A DNA stretch of 64,000 bases, from NCBI GenBank assembly GCA_002163245.1, contig MAAL01000182.1, positions 1-64,000 on the forward strand, read 5' to 3'. The position numbers and the translations under genes are program-made. Shown here one piece after another: positions 8,291 to 17,790 of this stretch. The notes below the pieces were generated by a model that did not search any database, was not told the origin of the DNA, and saw only the letters and a program-made list of their open reading frames with translations. Numbering within the stretch: the first letter of the stretch is position 1; the number at the start of each line of letters is the position of its first letter. The stretch comes from Gammaproteobacteria bacterium 42_54_T18. Lineage in GTDB: Bacteria > Pseudomonadota > Gammaproteobacteria > Pseudomonadales > Ketobacteraceae.

Positions 8291-8536
8291 TTAATGTACT
8301 ACACGAGATGAATGCGACTCTCCGTTCTCATCTACTTCGTACAAGTCATACATCTCTCCAACCATCTGCACACCTGCACCGATCATTGTCTTGCCAACTT
8401 CAAGAGATGAATCACCTAAAAACACGGTTGTTTCTGCAGAAAACTGTATTGTCGCTAAAGGCTCACCTTCACCGTCTGCACGTCGTAAGACAATTTCACC
8501 GGTGGGTAATTGAGCTATTTCTAAAACCGAAGACAT
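8291..8536 (-). CDS. Conserved small protein of the lexA-topA interval
   Basis: This 81-aa protein begins MSSVLEIAQLPTGEIVLRRA, with AGGAG at good spacing before the ATG. It looks like one compact beta-rich domain (LPTGEIVLRRADGEGEPL) with no signal peptide or membrane segment. Similar small hypothetical proteins occur between lexA and topA in pseudomonads, which I judge from memory of gene order. It is transcribed convergently with lexA and ends at a shared hairpin. No function is known to me. Confidence 0.75.
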   Translation of the reverse strand: MSSVLEIAQLPTGEIVLRRADGEGEPLATIQFSAETTVFLGDSSLEVGKTMIGAGVQMVGEMYDLYEVDENGESHSSRVVH

Positions 8537-8833
8537 GTAAGCGATACTCCTGCATTCTTGCCTGCTCTTTCTGCACTATGCAAAAAAGTGGCGCAAATAC
8601 TACCATGTAAAATATGCAGTCTCAATGAGCGATAACACCTGATCTCATCAATTTCGCCTCTACCATCAGCCATATTGTGCTAACCCTATGATTCAATTGA
8701 CAGTTACTAATCTATACAAAATTGTGACAATTAATACGCATAGTTTATGAGCATTTCCTATACTCAAAGTAGACTCAGCCCGTTTATGAGTATATCAGGA
8801 TCGCTTTAACTAACGGAAAACAAACTGGATTAT

Positions 8834-10882
8834 ATGAGAAAATTCCTAGGTTTGGCCCTGTTCATAATGAACAGGCTTAATTACCCATACAAGTTCTCGT
8901 TGATAAGTGTTTTATTCCTATGCCCGATTTTACTATTAGGGGTACAACTGTGGAATGAAATTCAAAGCGACATTCAGCTCACTGCCGATGAAGTTCACGG
9001 CATAGAACTCATCCAAAAACTATCGAAACTAAACCAGGCCGCTAACACCTTTCACGACGTCATGATGAGTGCCGCCGTCGATATCGGGTCAAACAAAGAC
9101 GTTGATGAAAATGCCTCCAAGCTATTACGCCCAGCCAAAGCCGCCATTACTGAGCAACTCGAAAATCTCATCCGCGAAGTAATCGATAAGGGATCAAATC
9201 TCATATCACAAGAACGTATAGAAGCACTTGATGCAGCATGGATAAAATCTCGGAAAACAAACTTAGGCGGGCAATACGTAATGATGCGTGATTATGCTAA
9301 TGCCTATGGTTTATTTTCACGAAACATCAAAGACTTAATTACAAATGTAGCCAAAACCAGTGGCCTTACTACTGATCAAGCACCAGTCATCCAGAACAAA
9401 ACAGCATTACTGTTCGACAATTTAATTAGGTACTCTCAATCGTTTTTCAACCTACGTAACCTGAGCGTTTTCGCCCTAAGAATTGGTACATTAGACTCGC
9501 AAAGTTTTGGGGAAATTGACGGAGTATTTGCAGCATCAAACGATGCTCAGTCAATATTAAAAACTACATTTGAAGAACGGCTATCAAAACGCCCTGGGCA
9601 CCCTTTAAAAGAAGATTTCAATGCCATTTCATCAGGTATCGACAAGTTGATTCTCAGCGTTGACGAGCAAATTATAGGGGAATACGGAGATATCCAACCC
9701 TGGAATACGTTTCTTGCAAATGCCGACAAACTACTAACCCCCATTTACACGCTACAAAATAAAATATTAGATGATTTAAGTATTATCGTACAAGCCAGAC
9801 TCGATGAAAAAACAAACAATCGTTTTGTACTGGTCGCCAGCTTACTCTTTTTGCTGATCATCATTTCATACCTGTATTATGGGCTGTATTATTCTATGCA
9901 ATCCAGTGTAAACCAACTTATACGGTCTGCTGAAGAAATGGCTCAGGGTGACATGACATCCCGTGTAGCAACAGAAAGCCACGATGAAATATCCCACTTG
10001 GTGGAAAATTTCAATGCAATGGTAGAACAAGTTAGCACCCTAATTAACACCGTTCGACACAGCACAGATACCACTGCCAATACCGCAGAACAAGTTAAGA
10101 ATATGGCAGACCAAAGCAGTGGGGTTATTAAAGAACAGCAAGAAGAAACACGTAAAATAACTGTATCCATGGAGGAAATGGCTGAAGCTGCTGAAGAAGT
10201 ATCAAGGGAAGCTGAGCTAACCGCCTCCGCTGCCCATGATGCTGACGATGCAGCTCGCAGCGGACAAGAACTGGTCAACGAGGCCGTTGACGCCTTTGAC
10301 CAATTAACAATTACGATTAACGGCTCTAAAGAGGTAGTGGAGCTTCTAGCGGAACACAGTCGTGGAGTTACAAAAATCCTTGATGTTATTAAAGGCATTG
10401 CTGGGCAAACCAATTTGCTTGCGCTAAATGCAGCCATTGAAGCTGCTCGTGCAGGTGAACAAGGACGAGGCTTTGCCGTTGTTGCTGATGAGGTACGCAC
10501 CCTAGCTCAGCGCAGCCATGAGGCAGCTATCGAGATTGAGAGTGTACTTGGCACCATCCAAGAAGGTGTTTCCAATGCAGTGGACTCTATGAGTACAAGT
10601 GTTGGTGTCACCGAGAAATCGGTCGCAACCGCGCAACATCTAAAGGAAAGGTTGGCAATAATCCTCTCCACTATTCTTGCCATTTCAGAACGAATTCAGG
10701 CCATATCAGCCGCAACACTTCAACAAAGCACCACAGCTCACCACGTAAAGGAAAGTGTCTCTATCATTGATAGTCGCGCAGCCTATTCAGCCCATACAGC
10801 TAACATCACGGTTAAATCAGTTGATAGCATGAATGTTGCGTTAGCAGAACTTATCAAACAACTCGAACATTTCAAAGTTTAA
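8834..10882 (+). CDS. Methyl-accepting chemotaxis protein
   Basis: This 682-aa transmembrane receptor has a first membrane helix near residues 21-41, a roughly 290-aa helical periplasmic sensor region, a second helix near 332-355, a HAMP domain (about 355-410) and a cytoplasmic coiled coil. The canonical hairpin tip near 522-563 contains [20 protein letters not shown], which binds CheA and CheW. An alternative ATG at 8867 has no good ribosome site. No CheA, CheW or CheY gene is in the window, though a CheV is at 57.6 kb. An 8-bp inverted repeat (TATACTCA 8759-8766, TGAGTATA 8787-8794) lies in the promoter region. The ligand is unknown. Confidence 0.93.
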   Translation: MRKFLGLALFIMNRLNYPYKFSLISVLFLCPILLLGVQLWNEIQSDIQLTADEVHGIELIQKLSKLNQAANTFHDVMMSAAVDIGSNKDVDENASKLLRPAKAAITEQLENLIREVIDKGSNLISQERIEALDAAWIKSRKTNLGGQYVMMRDYANAYGLFSRNIKDLITNVAKTSGLTTDQAPVIQNKTALLFDNLIRYSQSFFNLRNLSVFALRIGTLDSQSFGEIDGVFAASNDAQSILKTTFEERLSKRPGHPLKEDFNAISSGIDKLILSVDEQIIGEYGDIQPWNTFLANADKLLTPIYTLQNKILDDLSIIVQARLDEKTNNRFVLVASLLFLLIIISYLYYGLYYSMQSSVNQLIRSAEEMAQGDMTSRVATESHDEISHLVENFNAMVEQVSTLINTVRHSTDTTANTAEQVKNMADQSSGVIKEQQEETRKITVSMEEMAEAAEEVSREAELTASAAHDADDAARSGQELVNEAVDAFDQLTITINGSKEVVELLAEHSRGVTKILDVIKGIAGQTNLLALNAAIEAARAGEQGRGFAVVADEVRTLAQRSHEAAIEIESVLGTIQEGVSNAVDSMSTSVGVTEKSVATAQHLKERLAIILSTILAISERIQAISAATLQQSTTAHHVKESVSIIDSRAAYSAHTANITVKSVDSMNVALAELIKQLEHFKV

Positions 10883-10901
10883 CATCTAAACCCTCTGACA
10901 T

Positions 10902-10941
10902 AAAAAAACCGTCATATTCACAAAAATATAACGGTTTTTTT
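10902..10941. terminator. Bidirectional rho-independent terminator
   Basis: A stem AAAAAACCGT/ACGGTTTTTT (10903-10912 with 10931-10940), extended by an inner ATAT/ATAT pairing, has A and T runs on both sides. It separates the convergent chemoreceptor and topA genes and can serve both. Confidence 0.85.
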
Positions 10942-10959
10942 ATTGACCAACCTTATTGA

Positions 10960-13680
10960 CTATTCTTTGTCAGACTTCTTTTTTGCAGCAGCCTTTTTCT
11001 TAGCAGGGGCTTTTTTTGCAGCAGCTTTCTTTTTAGCCGCTTTTTTAGGGGCCAAAGTTTGCTCCCACTTATCCTCTACAAACAAGGCTTTCCACCCGGT
11101 CGCCTTCCCTTCGACTTCAGTCATCACATATTGTTGCTTAGTTTTCCGGCTGTAACGAATGACCGCTTTATTACCATCCGGGTCTTCTGTCGGAGCTTCG
11201 ACCAAAAATGCAAATTTAGGATCAAGCTGATCTTTTACTGATACCAACTCTTCAACTAGAGGGGCCCGAGTTTCCCGATGCCTAGGGAACTGGCTGGCAG
11301 CTAAAAACATTCCCGAAGCACCATCTCTTAGCAAGAAATAATCATCATTTTTCTCACACAGCAAGTGCTTCATTGGAATTGGGTCCGCTTTAGGTGGAGC
11401 AACCTCACCACTTCGAAGCAGTTTTCGAGTATTTTTACACTCTTCGTTGGTGCAACCAAAGTACTTACCGAACCGACCGCTTTTGAGTTGCATGTCAGAA
11501 CCACATTTATCGCAATCAACAATAGGGCCTTCATAACCTTTAATCTTAAACGTACCCTGCTCTATTTCATGCCCAGAGCAATCTGGGTTATTACCACAGA
11601 CATGCAGTTTACGCTCCTCATCGATAAGGTAACTTTCCATTGCCGTACTACAAATCGAGCAACGGTGTTTTTTACGTAGCGCGTTTACTTCACTGTCTTC
11701 GCTATCCTCATCAACATCCACCGAATCATCGCCCGGTATAAGGTTAATCGTTTCTTTGCATCGCTCTTTTGGTGGTAAGTCGTAACCAGAACAGCCTAAG
11801 AAAACACCTGTTGTACCCGTTCGAATCATCATGGGCCGCGAACAACTCGGACATGCTATATCATCAGTAATAACCGGGTCATTTGCCCGCATACCGTTTT
11901 CACTGCCCGCAACTTCAATCTTGCCTTTAAAATCGCCATAGAAGTTATTCAGCACATCTTTCCAATCTAATTTACCTTCCGCAATCTCATCCAGCTGCTC
12001 CTCCATGCTGGCGGTAAACCCGAAATCCATAAGATTATCGAAATTCTCATTCAAACGGTCAGTAACGATATCTCCCATTTTTTCCGCGTAAAAACGGCGA
12101 CTATCTATTTTGGCGTAACCACGATCCTGAATAGTAGAAATAATAGAGGCGTACGTTGAAGGTCGACCAATACCACGCTTTTCCAGTTCTTTTACCAAGC
12201 TTGCTTCCGTAAAGCGAGCAGTTGGTTTAGTAAAGTGCTGGCTTGGGTCTAAGTCCTTTAGCGTTAGAGCATCGCCAATTTTTGCATCCGGCAAAATCAC
12301 ATCTTCTTCAGCTTTGCCCGCACCAGGCATTCTAGCAGCTAGATGCCCTTGGAACTTGAGAATCCGGCCTCGGGTACGTAATTCAAAATCGCCACAAGTT
12401 ACGGAAATATTCGAGCTTAAGTACTCCGCAGCTGACATTTGACATGCTAAAAAGCGGCGGCGAATAAGGTCATACAAACGATTGGCATCAGGATCTAATC
12501 CTGTGACATCACCTTCTAAAACAGCAACGTCGGTAGGTCGAATGGCCTCGTGAGCTTCTTGCGCGCCTTCTTTACTAGAATACACATTGGCTGTATCTGG
12601 CAAATAGCGCTTGCCATAAGTATCATCAATAAAGCCTCTACAAGCCTCTACAGCACCCTTGCTCAAGTTAGTTGAGTCAGTACGCATGTAAGTGATATGA
12701 CCGGCCTCATAGAGCCTTTGAGCCATCATCATGGTCTTTTTAACACTAAAGCCTAATCGAGTACTGGCCGCCTGTTGCAATGTTGACGTTGTGAACGGTG
12801 CCGATGGTTTGGATTTTGTTGGCTTATCTTCTCGCCCTGTAACGGTTAACGGATTTGAGCGCAAACTATCTAAGGCTTTATCTGTTTGTTTTTTGTCGGT
12901 CGGTCGAAACCCTTTTCCAGACTCTTTAGTAACCTGGAGGCGCAACATCTCATTTGCCTGGGTTTCTGTATCCGCAAAAACATCCCAATATTCTTCTGGT
13001 ATAAAAGCTCGAATTTCCCGCTCTCGCTCGACCACAAGCTTTACCGCTACTGACTGAACCCGACCGGCTGAAAGGCCTCGAGCTACTTTTGCCCATAACA
13101 ATGGCGAAACCATATACCCAACGACCCGATCTAAAAAGCGCCGCGCCTGTTGTGCATTCACACAATTCTGATCTAATTTGCCCGGCTGCTCAAAGGCACC
13201 TTGAATCGCTGTTTTGGTTATTTCATTAAACACCACACGCTTGAAACGTGAGTCGTCACCGCCAATCACCTCTTTAAGGTGCCACGCGATAGCCTCTCCT
13301 TCTCTATCCAAATCCGTCGCGAGATAGATTTCATCGGCATCATCCGCTAGGCGACGCAACTCTGCGACAACTTTCTCTTTATTCGGTAGCACCTCATACC
13401 GAGCTTTCCAATCATTTTCAGGGTCAATCCCCATGGTAGCAATCAGCGCCTTTTTCGCTTTTTCCTTTTTATAGGCGGCCTTCTCATCAGGCGCCATTTT
13501 CCGTGTCTTGGCAGCCTGCTTCGCTCGTTCTTTCGGATCAGAGGCTTTTTTACCCGAACCACTTGTTGGCAGGTCTCGTACATGCCCAACACTTGATTTT
13601 ACGATAAAGCTATTGCCCAGATATTTGTTAATGGTTTTCGCCTTGGCGGGCGACTCCACAATGACCAGTGACTTACCCAT
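10960..13680 (-). CDS. topA: DNA topoisomerase I
   Basis: This 906-aa type IA topoisomerase relaxes negative supercoils. The Toprim domain starts at residue 3 ([15 protein letters not shown]), the acidic triad region is [16 protein letters not shown], and the catalytic tyrosine lies in [10 protein letters not shown] (about residue 331). Three C-terminal Cys4 zinc ribbons start near residues 608, 672 and 721. The last 30 residues are a Lys/Ala-rich basic tail of KKAAAKK-like repeats, probably a DNA-binding extension. The position downstream of lexA matches Pseudomonas. It converges on the chemoreceptor gene across a bidirectional terminator. Confidence 0.97.
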   Translation of the reverse strand: MGKSLVIVESPAKAKTINKYLGNSFIVKSSVGHVRDLPTSGSGKKASDPKERAKQAAKTRKMAPDEKAAYKKEKAKKALIATMGIDPENDWKARYEVLPNKEKVVAELRRLADDADEIYLATDLDREGEAIAWHLKEVIGGDDSRFKRVVFNEITKTAIQGAFEQPGKLDQNCVNAQQARRFLDRVVGYMVSPLLWAKVARGLSAGRVQSVAVKLVVEREREIRAFIPEEYWDVFADTETQANEMLRLQVTKESGKGFRPTDKKQTDKALDSLRSNPLTVTGREDKPTKSKPSAPFTTSTLQQAASTRLGFSVKKTMMMAQRLYEAGHITYMRTDSTNLSKGAVEACRGFIDDTYGKRYLPDTANVYSSKEGAQEAHEAIRPTDVAVLEGDVTGLDPDANRLYDLIRRRFLACQMSAAEYLSSNISVTCGDFELRTRGRILKFQGHLAARMPGAGKAEEDVILPDAKIGDALTLKDLDPSQHFTKPTARFTEASLVKELEKRGIGRPSTYASIISTIQDRGYAKIDSRRFYAEKMGDIVTDRLNENFDNLMDFGFTASMEEQLDEIAEGKLDWKDVLNNFYGDFKGKIEVAGSENGMRANDPVITDDIACPSCSRPMMIRTGTTGVFLGCSGYDLPPKERCKETINLIPGDDSVDVDEDSEDSEVNALRKKHRCSICSTAMESYLIDEERKLHVCGNNPDCSGHEIEQGTFKIKGYEGPIVDCDKCGSDMQLKSGRFGKYFGCTNEECKNTRKLLRSGEVAPPKADPIPMKHLLCEKNDDYFLLRDGASGMFLAASQFPRHRETRAPLVEELVSVKDQLDPKFAFLVEAPTEDPDGNKAVIRYSRKTKQQYVMTEVEGKATGWKALFVEDKWEQTLAPKKAAKKKAAAKKAPAKKKAAAKKKSDKE

Positions 13681-14044
13681 AAATTCTTTCTATCGCCTCC
13701 ATTGGCGCAAATACTGACAAATTGTCAGGCAGATTTCGTTCTTCAACATATGATAAATAGCTAACGTGCAGCTTTTAGATAATTTGCGAAATTTATATGT
13801 GTAAGTTTCCATTTCGTCAAGGATTTATCGCTTTTCTTTTCAATTAACACGATTAAATAGTAAATTTTACGCAACTATTGTGCTTTATCATGTTTTATAT
13901 TCTACATATCCCCTATTTATATTAGATAATCTGCTAATCTTCCAGTTAACATCTTTTAACTTTGCTTTCAGAAGGTTACAAGCCTTATCCAAAGAGAAGC
14001 AAACCGCGCCCCCAAGGGTAACAATAACTACAAGAGGCTCCTCG
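13681..14044. other. Divergent promoter region between topA and a secreted-protein gene
   Basis: This 364-bp AT-rich gap holds the promoters of topA (leftward) and the gene at 14045. A 15-nt inverted repeat, CTGACAA-A-TTGTCAG at 13714-13728, lies 34 bp upstream of the topA start and could be an operator. The frame of the right-hand gene stays open back to 13880, but that part is not protein-like. Confidence 0.5.
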
Positions 14045-14869
14045 ATGAGAAAAACACGACATTCAGCCCTATTCGCGACCCTATTCGCAATGCTAGTGAC
14101 ACTCGTAGTGATGCCTTTTAGCTCTAATACCTATGCGTCTGCCGAGACATTACAAGCCGTACATAAAACCAAGCTTCTGGTCTTTGAGACTGCAGCCTCT
14201 TTTCACAAATACCAGGGTTCAGAGGGGGACCCTAGCAAACGCAAAATCGTTGATGAAAAAGTAACCGAGCTAAAAGAGCAGCTTGCATCCGTTGAGACTC
14301 TGCTGACTGACCTATCTCTAGAAGCAGAAAAGAAAGCCTTAAAAAACAACTGGAAAACAATGTCCAAGAATCTAAGCATTGCGCTTGCGGCCATTAAACG
14401 TAGTGGCTTTGCTGAATTCCAGGTTATTGACTCATATTTATCCACTAGCAACGAAATCATAAAATCCCTTGATCACAGCTATGAACAAATCAAAGATTCT
14501 ACGGGATACAAAGTTCCACTCGTAGTGCAAGACTTGAGAAACCTCACTATCACAATGGAACGTATGGCAGCAAAATACATTGAGCGAGCAAATTCACAAT
14601 TTGGTGCATCAAACCGCTCAGGCCAAGAAGATACGGATACCATTGATACACTGGCCGCTCGTTTCAGCAAAAATCTAAACAAGATAAAATTAACGACACC
14701 CACCACATCAAATCGCTATGAAAAGCTTTCGAAGATACAGACAAAATGGGCGTTTTTAGAAAAATCATTTTTAAACTACACAGAAAGAACGGTTCCCTAT
14801 TTGGTGACTAAGTTTGGCAGTCAAATCACCAAAGACCTAAACGATATGGCAAACCAGGCAGAGAAGTAA
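14045..14869 (+). CDS. Exported helical protein of unknown function
   Basis: This is a 274-aa protein starting at ATG 14045, chosen because AGAGG precedes it and it opens directly with a signal peptide (MRKTRHSALFATLFAMLVTL, probable cleavage after TYASA, about residue 31). The mature part is rich in Lys, Glu, Ser and Leu and appears all-helical, with coiled-coil-like stretches and no cysteines. It should be periplasmic. I do not recognise the family. An imperfect hairpin (14877-14902) after the stop may terminate transcription. It converges with the membrane protein gene at 14920. Confidence 0.75.
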   Translation: MRKTRHSALFATLFAMLVTLVVMPFSSNTYASAETLQAVHKTKLLVFETAASFHKYQGSEGDPSKRKIVDEKVTELKEQLASVETLLTDLSLEAEKKALKNNWKTMSKNLSIALAAIKRSGFAEFQVIDSYLSTSNEIIKSLDHSYEQIKDSTGYKVPLVVQDLRNLTITMERMAAKYIERANSQFGASNRSGQEDTDTIDTLAARFSKNLNKIKLTTPTTSNRYEKLSKIQTKWAFLEKSFLNYTERTVPYLVTKFGSQITKDLNDMANQAEK

Positions 14870-14919
14870 AACCAAAGGCAGAAGAGCAACCTCTTTTCTG
14901 CCCTTATCACATCAAAAAC

Positions 14920-15417
14920 TTAAGATTCCCCTAGCCCTTTCAGCATAGAAATCAACTTTTTAACATCCTCAACACTACCTTTCTCAGACCAAACAACCGA
15001 TACTGTTCTTGGACCAAACTCTAATGCCAGAAAGCGCACATCTTGATCCTTTCGCCATTGATCTATATAAGCCTTGATGGATTCTGGCTCCTTTAACGTA
15101 ACGGGGTCAGGCTCCCATAACAACTGCCCTTGCCGGTCTTTTCGTTGAGTCCACTGCCCCCTTATTGCTGATCCAGCCTCTCCTTCTTTTGAAATACGTC
15201 GATAACGTACCCACTGATAATCAGCAACATGCAAATTACGCTCAGACACTCGCTGATAGTATTCATTAGAAATCAAAGAAATAGGCTCAACTTTAATGCC
15301 TGCCTCCATTGCTAACGACCTAAATTGTGCAATGCGACGCTCTTTCGGACTCGGCCGCACCCATAAAATAGGGCCAACAACCATTGCCATTGCTAGAATA
15401 ATAATAAGGTAAACCAT
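14920..15417 (-). CDS. Single-span membrane protein of unknown function
   Basis: This is a 165-aa protein. The ATG at 15417 is preferred because AAGG precedes it by 5-6 nt; the frame can start at a GTG at 15459, but without a clear ribosome site. The N-terminus is one membrane helix (MVYLIIILAMAMVVGPILWV) followed by basic residues, so the rest is probably cytoplasmic. The soluble part has many Arg and Trp residues (DYQWVRYRRI, GQWTQRKDRQGQLLW) and no known catalytic motif. Comparable single-span proteins occur near topA in other gammaproteobacteria, but I cannot name the family. Confidence 0.7.
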   Translation of the reverse strand: MVYLIIILAMAMVVGPILWVRPSPKERRIAQFRSLAMEAGIKVEPISLISNEYYQRVSERNLHVADYQWVRYRRISKEGEAGSAIRGQWTQRKDRQGQLLWEPDPVTLKEPESIKAYIDQWRKDQDVRFLALEFGPRTVSVVWSEKGSVEDVKKLISMLKGLGES

Positions 15418-15498
15418 AGAAGCCTTGTTTTGTTGATTTCTGCTGATTGGACTCAACACTTGATTTTCTTAATTCAGCCACTATTTTACGTAATATAG

Positions 15499-15530
15499 AA
15501 ATGAATTAGTATAAAAATGAATTAGTATAA
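15499..15530. repeat. 16-bp perfect tandem duplication upstream of the stress-protein gene
   Basis: The unit AAATGAATTAGTATAA occurs at 15499-15514 and again at 15515-15530. Each copy contains a TAGTATAA resembling a -10 element, so the duplication may have doubled a promoter core 52 bp before the ATG at 15583. Confidence 0.75.
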
Positions 15531-15582
15531 AAGTACACCTGCATTAATGCGGTATTTTGATCCCTAAAAGAGGTTCCCCATT

Positions 15583-16023
15583 ATGTCACTCTATTCTCAC
15601 ATACTGTTGGCAACAGATTTTAATAGCGAAACAGAAACCGTTGTTGAGCGAGCTAAGGCGATGGCAAGCAGCAACCAATGTGCATTATCACTGATTCATG
15701 TGATAGAACCGATTTCAATTGCTTATGGGGGGGAGTTCCCGATTGACTTAGGTGACCTTCACAAAGAGCTGGAAAAGCAAGGGCGTGAACGCCTTAGTGA
15801 ACTAGCAGAAAAACTCGCAATACCTGAAGCTAACAGTTACTTAGAGGTAGGCTTAACAGAAAAAGAAATTCTACGCATAGCGAATGAAAATTCCGTAGAT
15901 TTAATTGTTGTTGGCAGCCATAGCAAACACGGGTTGTCGCTTTTATTAGGGTCTACTGCTAACGCTATCCTGCATCATGCTGAATGTGACGTGCTCGCAG
16001 TAAGGGTTAGAAAAGTAAAATAG
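15583..16023 (+). CDS. Universal stress protein, UspA family
   Basis: This is a 146-aa single-domain Usp protein. It opens with SLYSHILLATDFNSETETVV, where the conserved Asp binds nucleotide, and ends with the family's ATP-binding loop VVGSHSKHGLSLLLGST before LAVRVRKVK. Proteins of this family accumulate under starvation and stress; the specific role is unknown. A good ribosome site (AAAGAGG) precedes the ATG. The upstream region carries a duplicated 16-bp promoter-like unit. It appears monocistronic. Confidence 0.92.
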   Translation: MSLYSHILLATDFNSETETVVERAKAMASSNQCALSLIHVIEPISIAYGGEFPIDLGDLHKELEKQGRERLSELAEKLAIPEANSYLEVGLTEKEILRIANENSVDLIVVGSHSKHGLSLLLGSTANAILHHAECDVLAVRVRKVK

Positions 16024-16081
16024 GCTCACCGAAAACCACACAACCGATCACAACCGGTGAAAAGCAAAACAGTACCCTATA

Positions 16082-16801
16082 TTAAAATAGAGTACTAACG
16101 CTGTTACCCCTGTTTACCGCGTGCTCGCCGTCTTCATTCTGCATCAAGGGTTTAATTTGCTGCAATTGCGACTCAAGCGAATAGCTAACACTTGAAGACA
16201 AGTTAAAGAAGCTCAATAACGCTTTCAAATTTGTATCATTCTCACAAGCATCATGCACCCGTTGCCAAAATGCCTGATTCAGAATCTGCAGTTCTTGATT
16301 GATTTTTATCAAGCCTTGTAAATCCCAATCCGGCCGCCCCCCCTCTCGATAGGTAAAATATTGTCGTAACAAATAAATTGCGGAGGAACGTAAAATAAAC
16401 TCATCTTGTGAGGCAAAAGGAAGGTGATTACGCGCATTAGGCTTCAAATGCCCAAGTATTGGGCAAGCACTTGTCGCCATGATCAACCCCATCAACGAGC
16501 GAACGCCTTCTTCAAGAGATGTTTCTTTATAGTATTCTCTATCGCCAGTGATAACTCTAATCTTGGCTTGTTTCACTGCTGGGAGCTGCTGAAAATCCAT
16601 GACTACAGCTTCTAAATCCACCGCGGCTGGGCAATGTGTACAGTTTTTTGTGGTTAATGGGCAATTACTGCATTGATGGTGGGCCAATTGAGTCCACTCA
16701 GCCGAGTCTTTCCTTTCTGCCGAAAAGTCAAATTCTCGATCTAACTCAACCGTATATCGGTGCTCTTTTTCATCTATTGTAAAAATATATTCAACACTCA
16801 T
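16082..16801 (-). CDS. Cysteine-rich conserved protein of unknown function
   Basis: This is a 239-aa soluble protein starting MSVEYIFTIDEKEHRY. The N-terminal third has a dense cysteine cluster, HHQCSNCPLTTKNCTHCPAA (about residues 41-60), with CxxC spacing suggestive of zinc or iron-sulfur binding. A later ACPILGHLKPN is followed by a helical region. It resembles DUF6901-type proteins, from memory only. The ATG at 16801 is chosen; a GTG at 16825 exists only because a 14-bp tandem duplication extends the frame. No operon partner is evident. Confidence 0.72.
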   Translation of the reverse strand: MSVEYIFTIDEKEHRYTVELDREFDFSAERKDSAEWTQLAHHQCSNCPLTTKNCTHCPAAVDLEAVVMDFQQLPAVKQAKIRVITGDREYYKETSLEEGVRSLMGLIMATSACPILGHLKPNARNHLPFASQDEFILRSSAIYLLRQYFTYREGGRPDWDLQGLIKINQELQILNQAFWQRVHDACENDTNLKALLSFFNLSSSVSYSLESQLQQIKPLMQNEDGEHAVNRGNSVSTLF

Positions 16802-16823
16802 CAATCCACACTCATCAATCCAC
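16796..16823. repeat. 14-bp tandem duplication across a start codon
   Basis: ACTCATCAATCCAC occurs at 16796-16809 and 16810-16823. It spans the start codon of the minus-strand gene and creates a second in-frame upstream start, so the ribosome site itself was duplicated. Confidence 0.8.
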
Positions 16824-17104
16824 ACTCAGTCTGTCTCACAATATTGCTCTACTTTAGACAAAAGCATAGCAGTTTCACACCAAAGATCGCTCATTTCAGG
16901 CAGTAATCTCTTTGTTTATACTAAAAAACGACCAAAAGTTATAGCTCTAAGGGCCTACCCGCCTCTAAGGTTATCTTTCTTATAAATACCCCTTTCTTTT
17001 TCATATCTTGATCTACTCTTAAATAAAGCGGCAGTCAACGCCACCACTGTCAAACATGGCCAAATCCAAACAACAGGATTCCATACACCTCAGGAGTACG
17101 TAGG

Positions 17105-17707
17105 GTGGAAACATCTAGTCCATTACCTAACCCTGGCTCTAGCGCAGTTAACCCAGATCTTAACTGGAGCCAAATTAGAGAAACGATCTCCTTGTTATGC
17201 CTAGCAATGGCACAAGTAGAAACCACGCTCAACGACAGTTCTAAGGATGTCAGCACGTTAACGACTGCATTTACACACATTGCTTCCGATGCCCAGAAAC
17301 TAGGAGCTGCCTGCAGTAAATTAGAAAACCCAGACGATTTTGCCACTGCTAAACCCGAAATAATGTCAATTGCAGGCTCTATTTCTCAAGAGATGGGGAT
17401 GGCGATTGTTGCTTTTCAGTTTTATGACCGCTTGAGCCAAAAGCTGGGGCACGTCAATGACTCTCTAACACATCTAGGAGATATCATTGGTGACTCTTCT
17501 CGTCTATACAACCCTGATGAATGGCTAAAGATACAAGACGAAATCAAAACCAACTACACAATGGAATGTGAGCGAATCATGTTTGACCTGATAATGAAGG
17601 GCGCAACTATTCGTGAGGCATTGGAATTATATAAACATGAATTTGATCAAATCAGCTTAGAAAAAGACAGCGACGACAACACAGATGATGATATTGAGCT
17701 GTTTTAA
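17105..17707 (+). CDS. Helical protein with a CheZ-like D-x-x-x-Q motif
   Basis: This 200-aa soluble protein starts at GTG 17105, with AGGAG nine nt upstream. It is predicted almost entirely alpha-helical and ends in an acidic tail (DNTDDDIELF). Residues 102-118 contain FQFYDRLSQKL. Within it, D108 and Q112 have the D-x-x-x-Q spacing of the CheZ active site (FQDLTGQ), where Gln positions water to dephosphorylate CheY. The acidic C-terminus also recalls the CheY-binding tail of CheZ. Overall similarity to CheZ is low, so it may be a divergent response-regulator phosphatase or merely share the fold. No che genes adjoin it. Confidence 0.6.
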   Translation: METSSPLPNPGSSAVNPDLNWSQIRETISLLCLAMAQVETTLNDSSKDVSTLTTAFTHIASDAQKLGAACSKLENPDDFATAKPEIMSIAGSISQEMGMAIVAFQFYDRLSQKLGHVNDSLTHLGDIIGDSSRLYNPDEWLKIQDEIKTNYTMECERIMFDLIMKGATIREALELYKHEFDQISLEKDSDDNTDDDIELF

Positions 17708-17790
17708 CACCTCAATATCATTCAGCAAGCATCACAACACAGAAATACCCTACATTGAGCTGTATTAAGCAACAATGTACTTACATTAAT

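Noticed and set aside
9943-10500. Long minus-strand frame (185 codons) inside the chemoreceptor gene
   Set aside because: It is Ser/Ala-rich and antisense to the coiled-coil signalling domain, whose codon bias keeps the opposite frame open.
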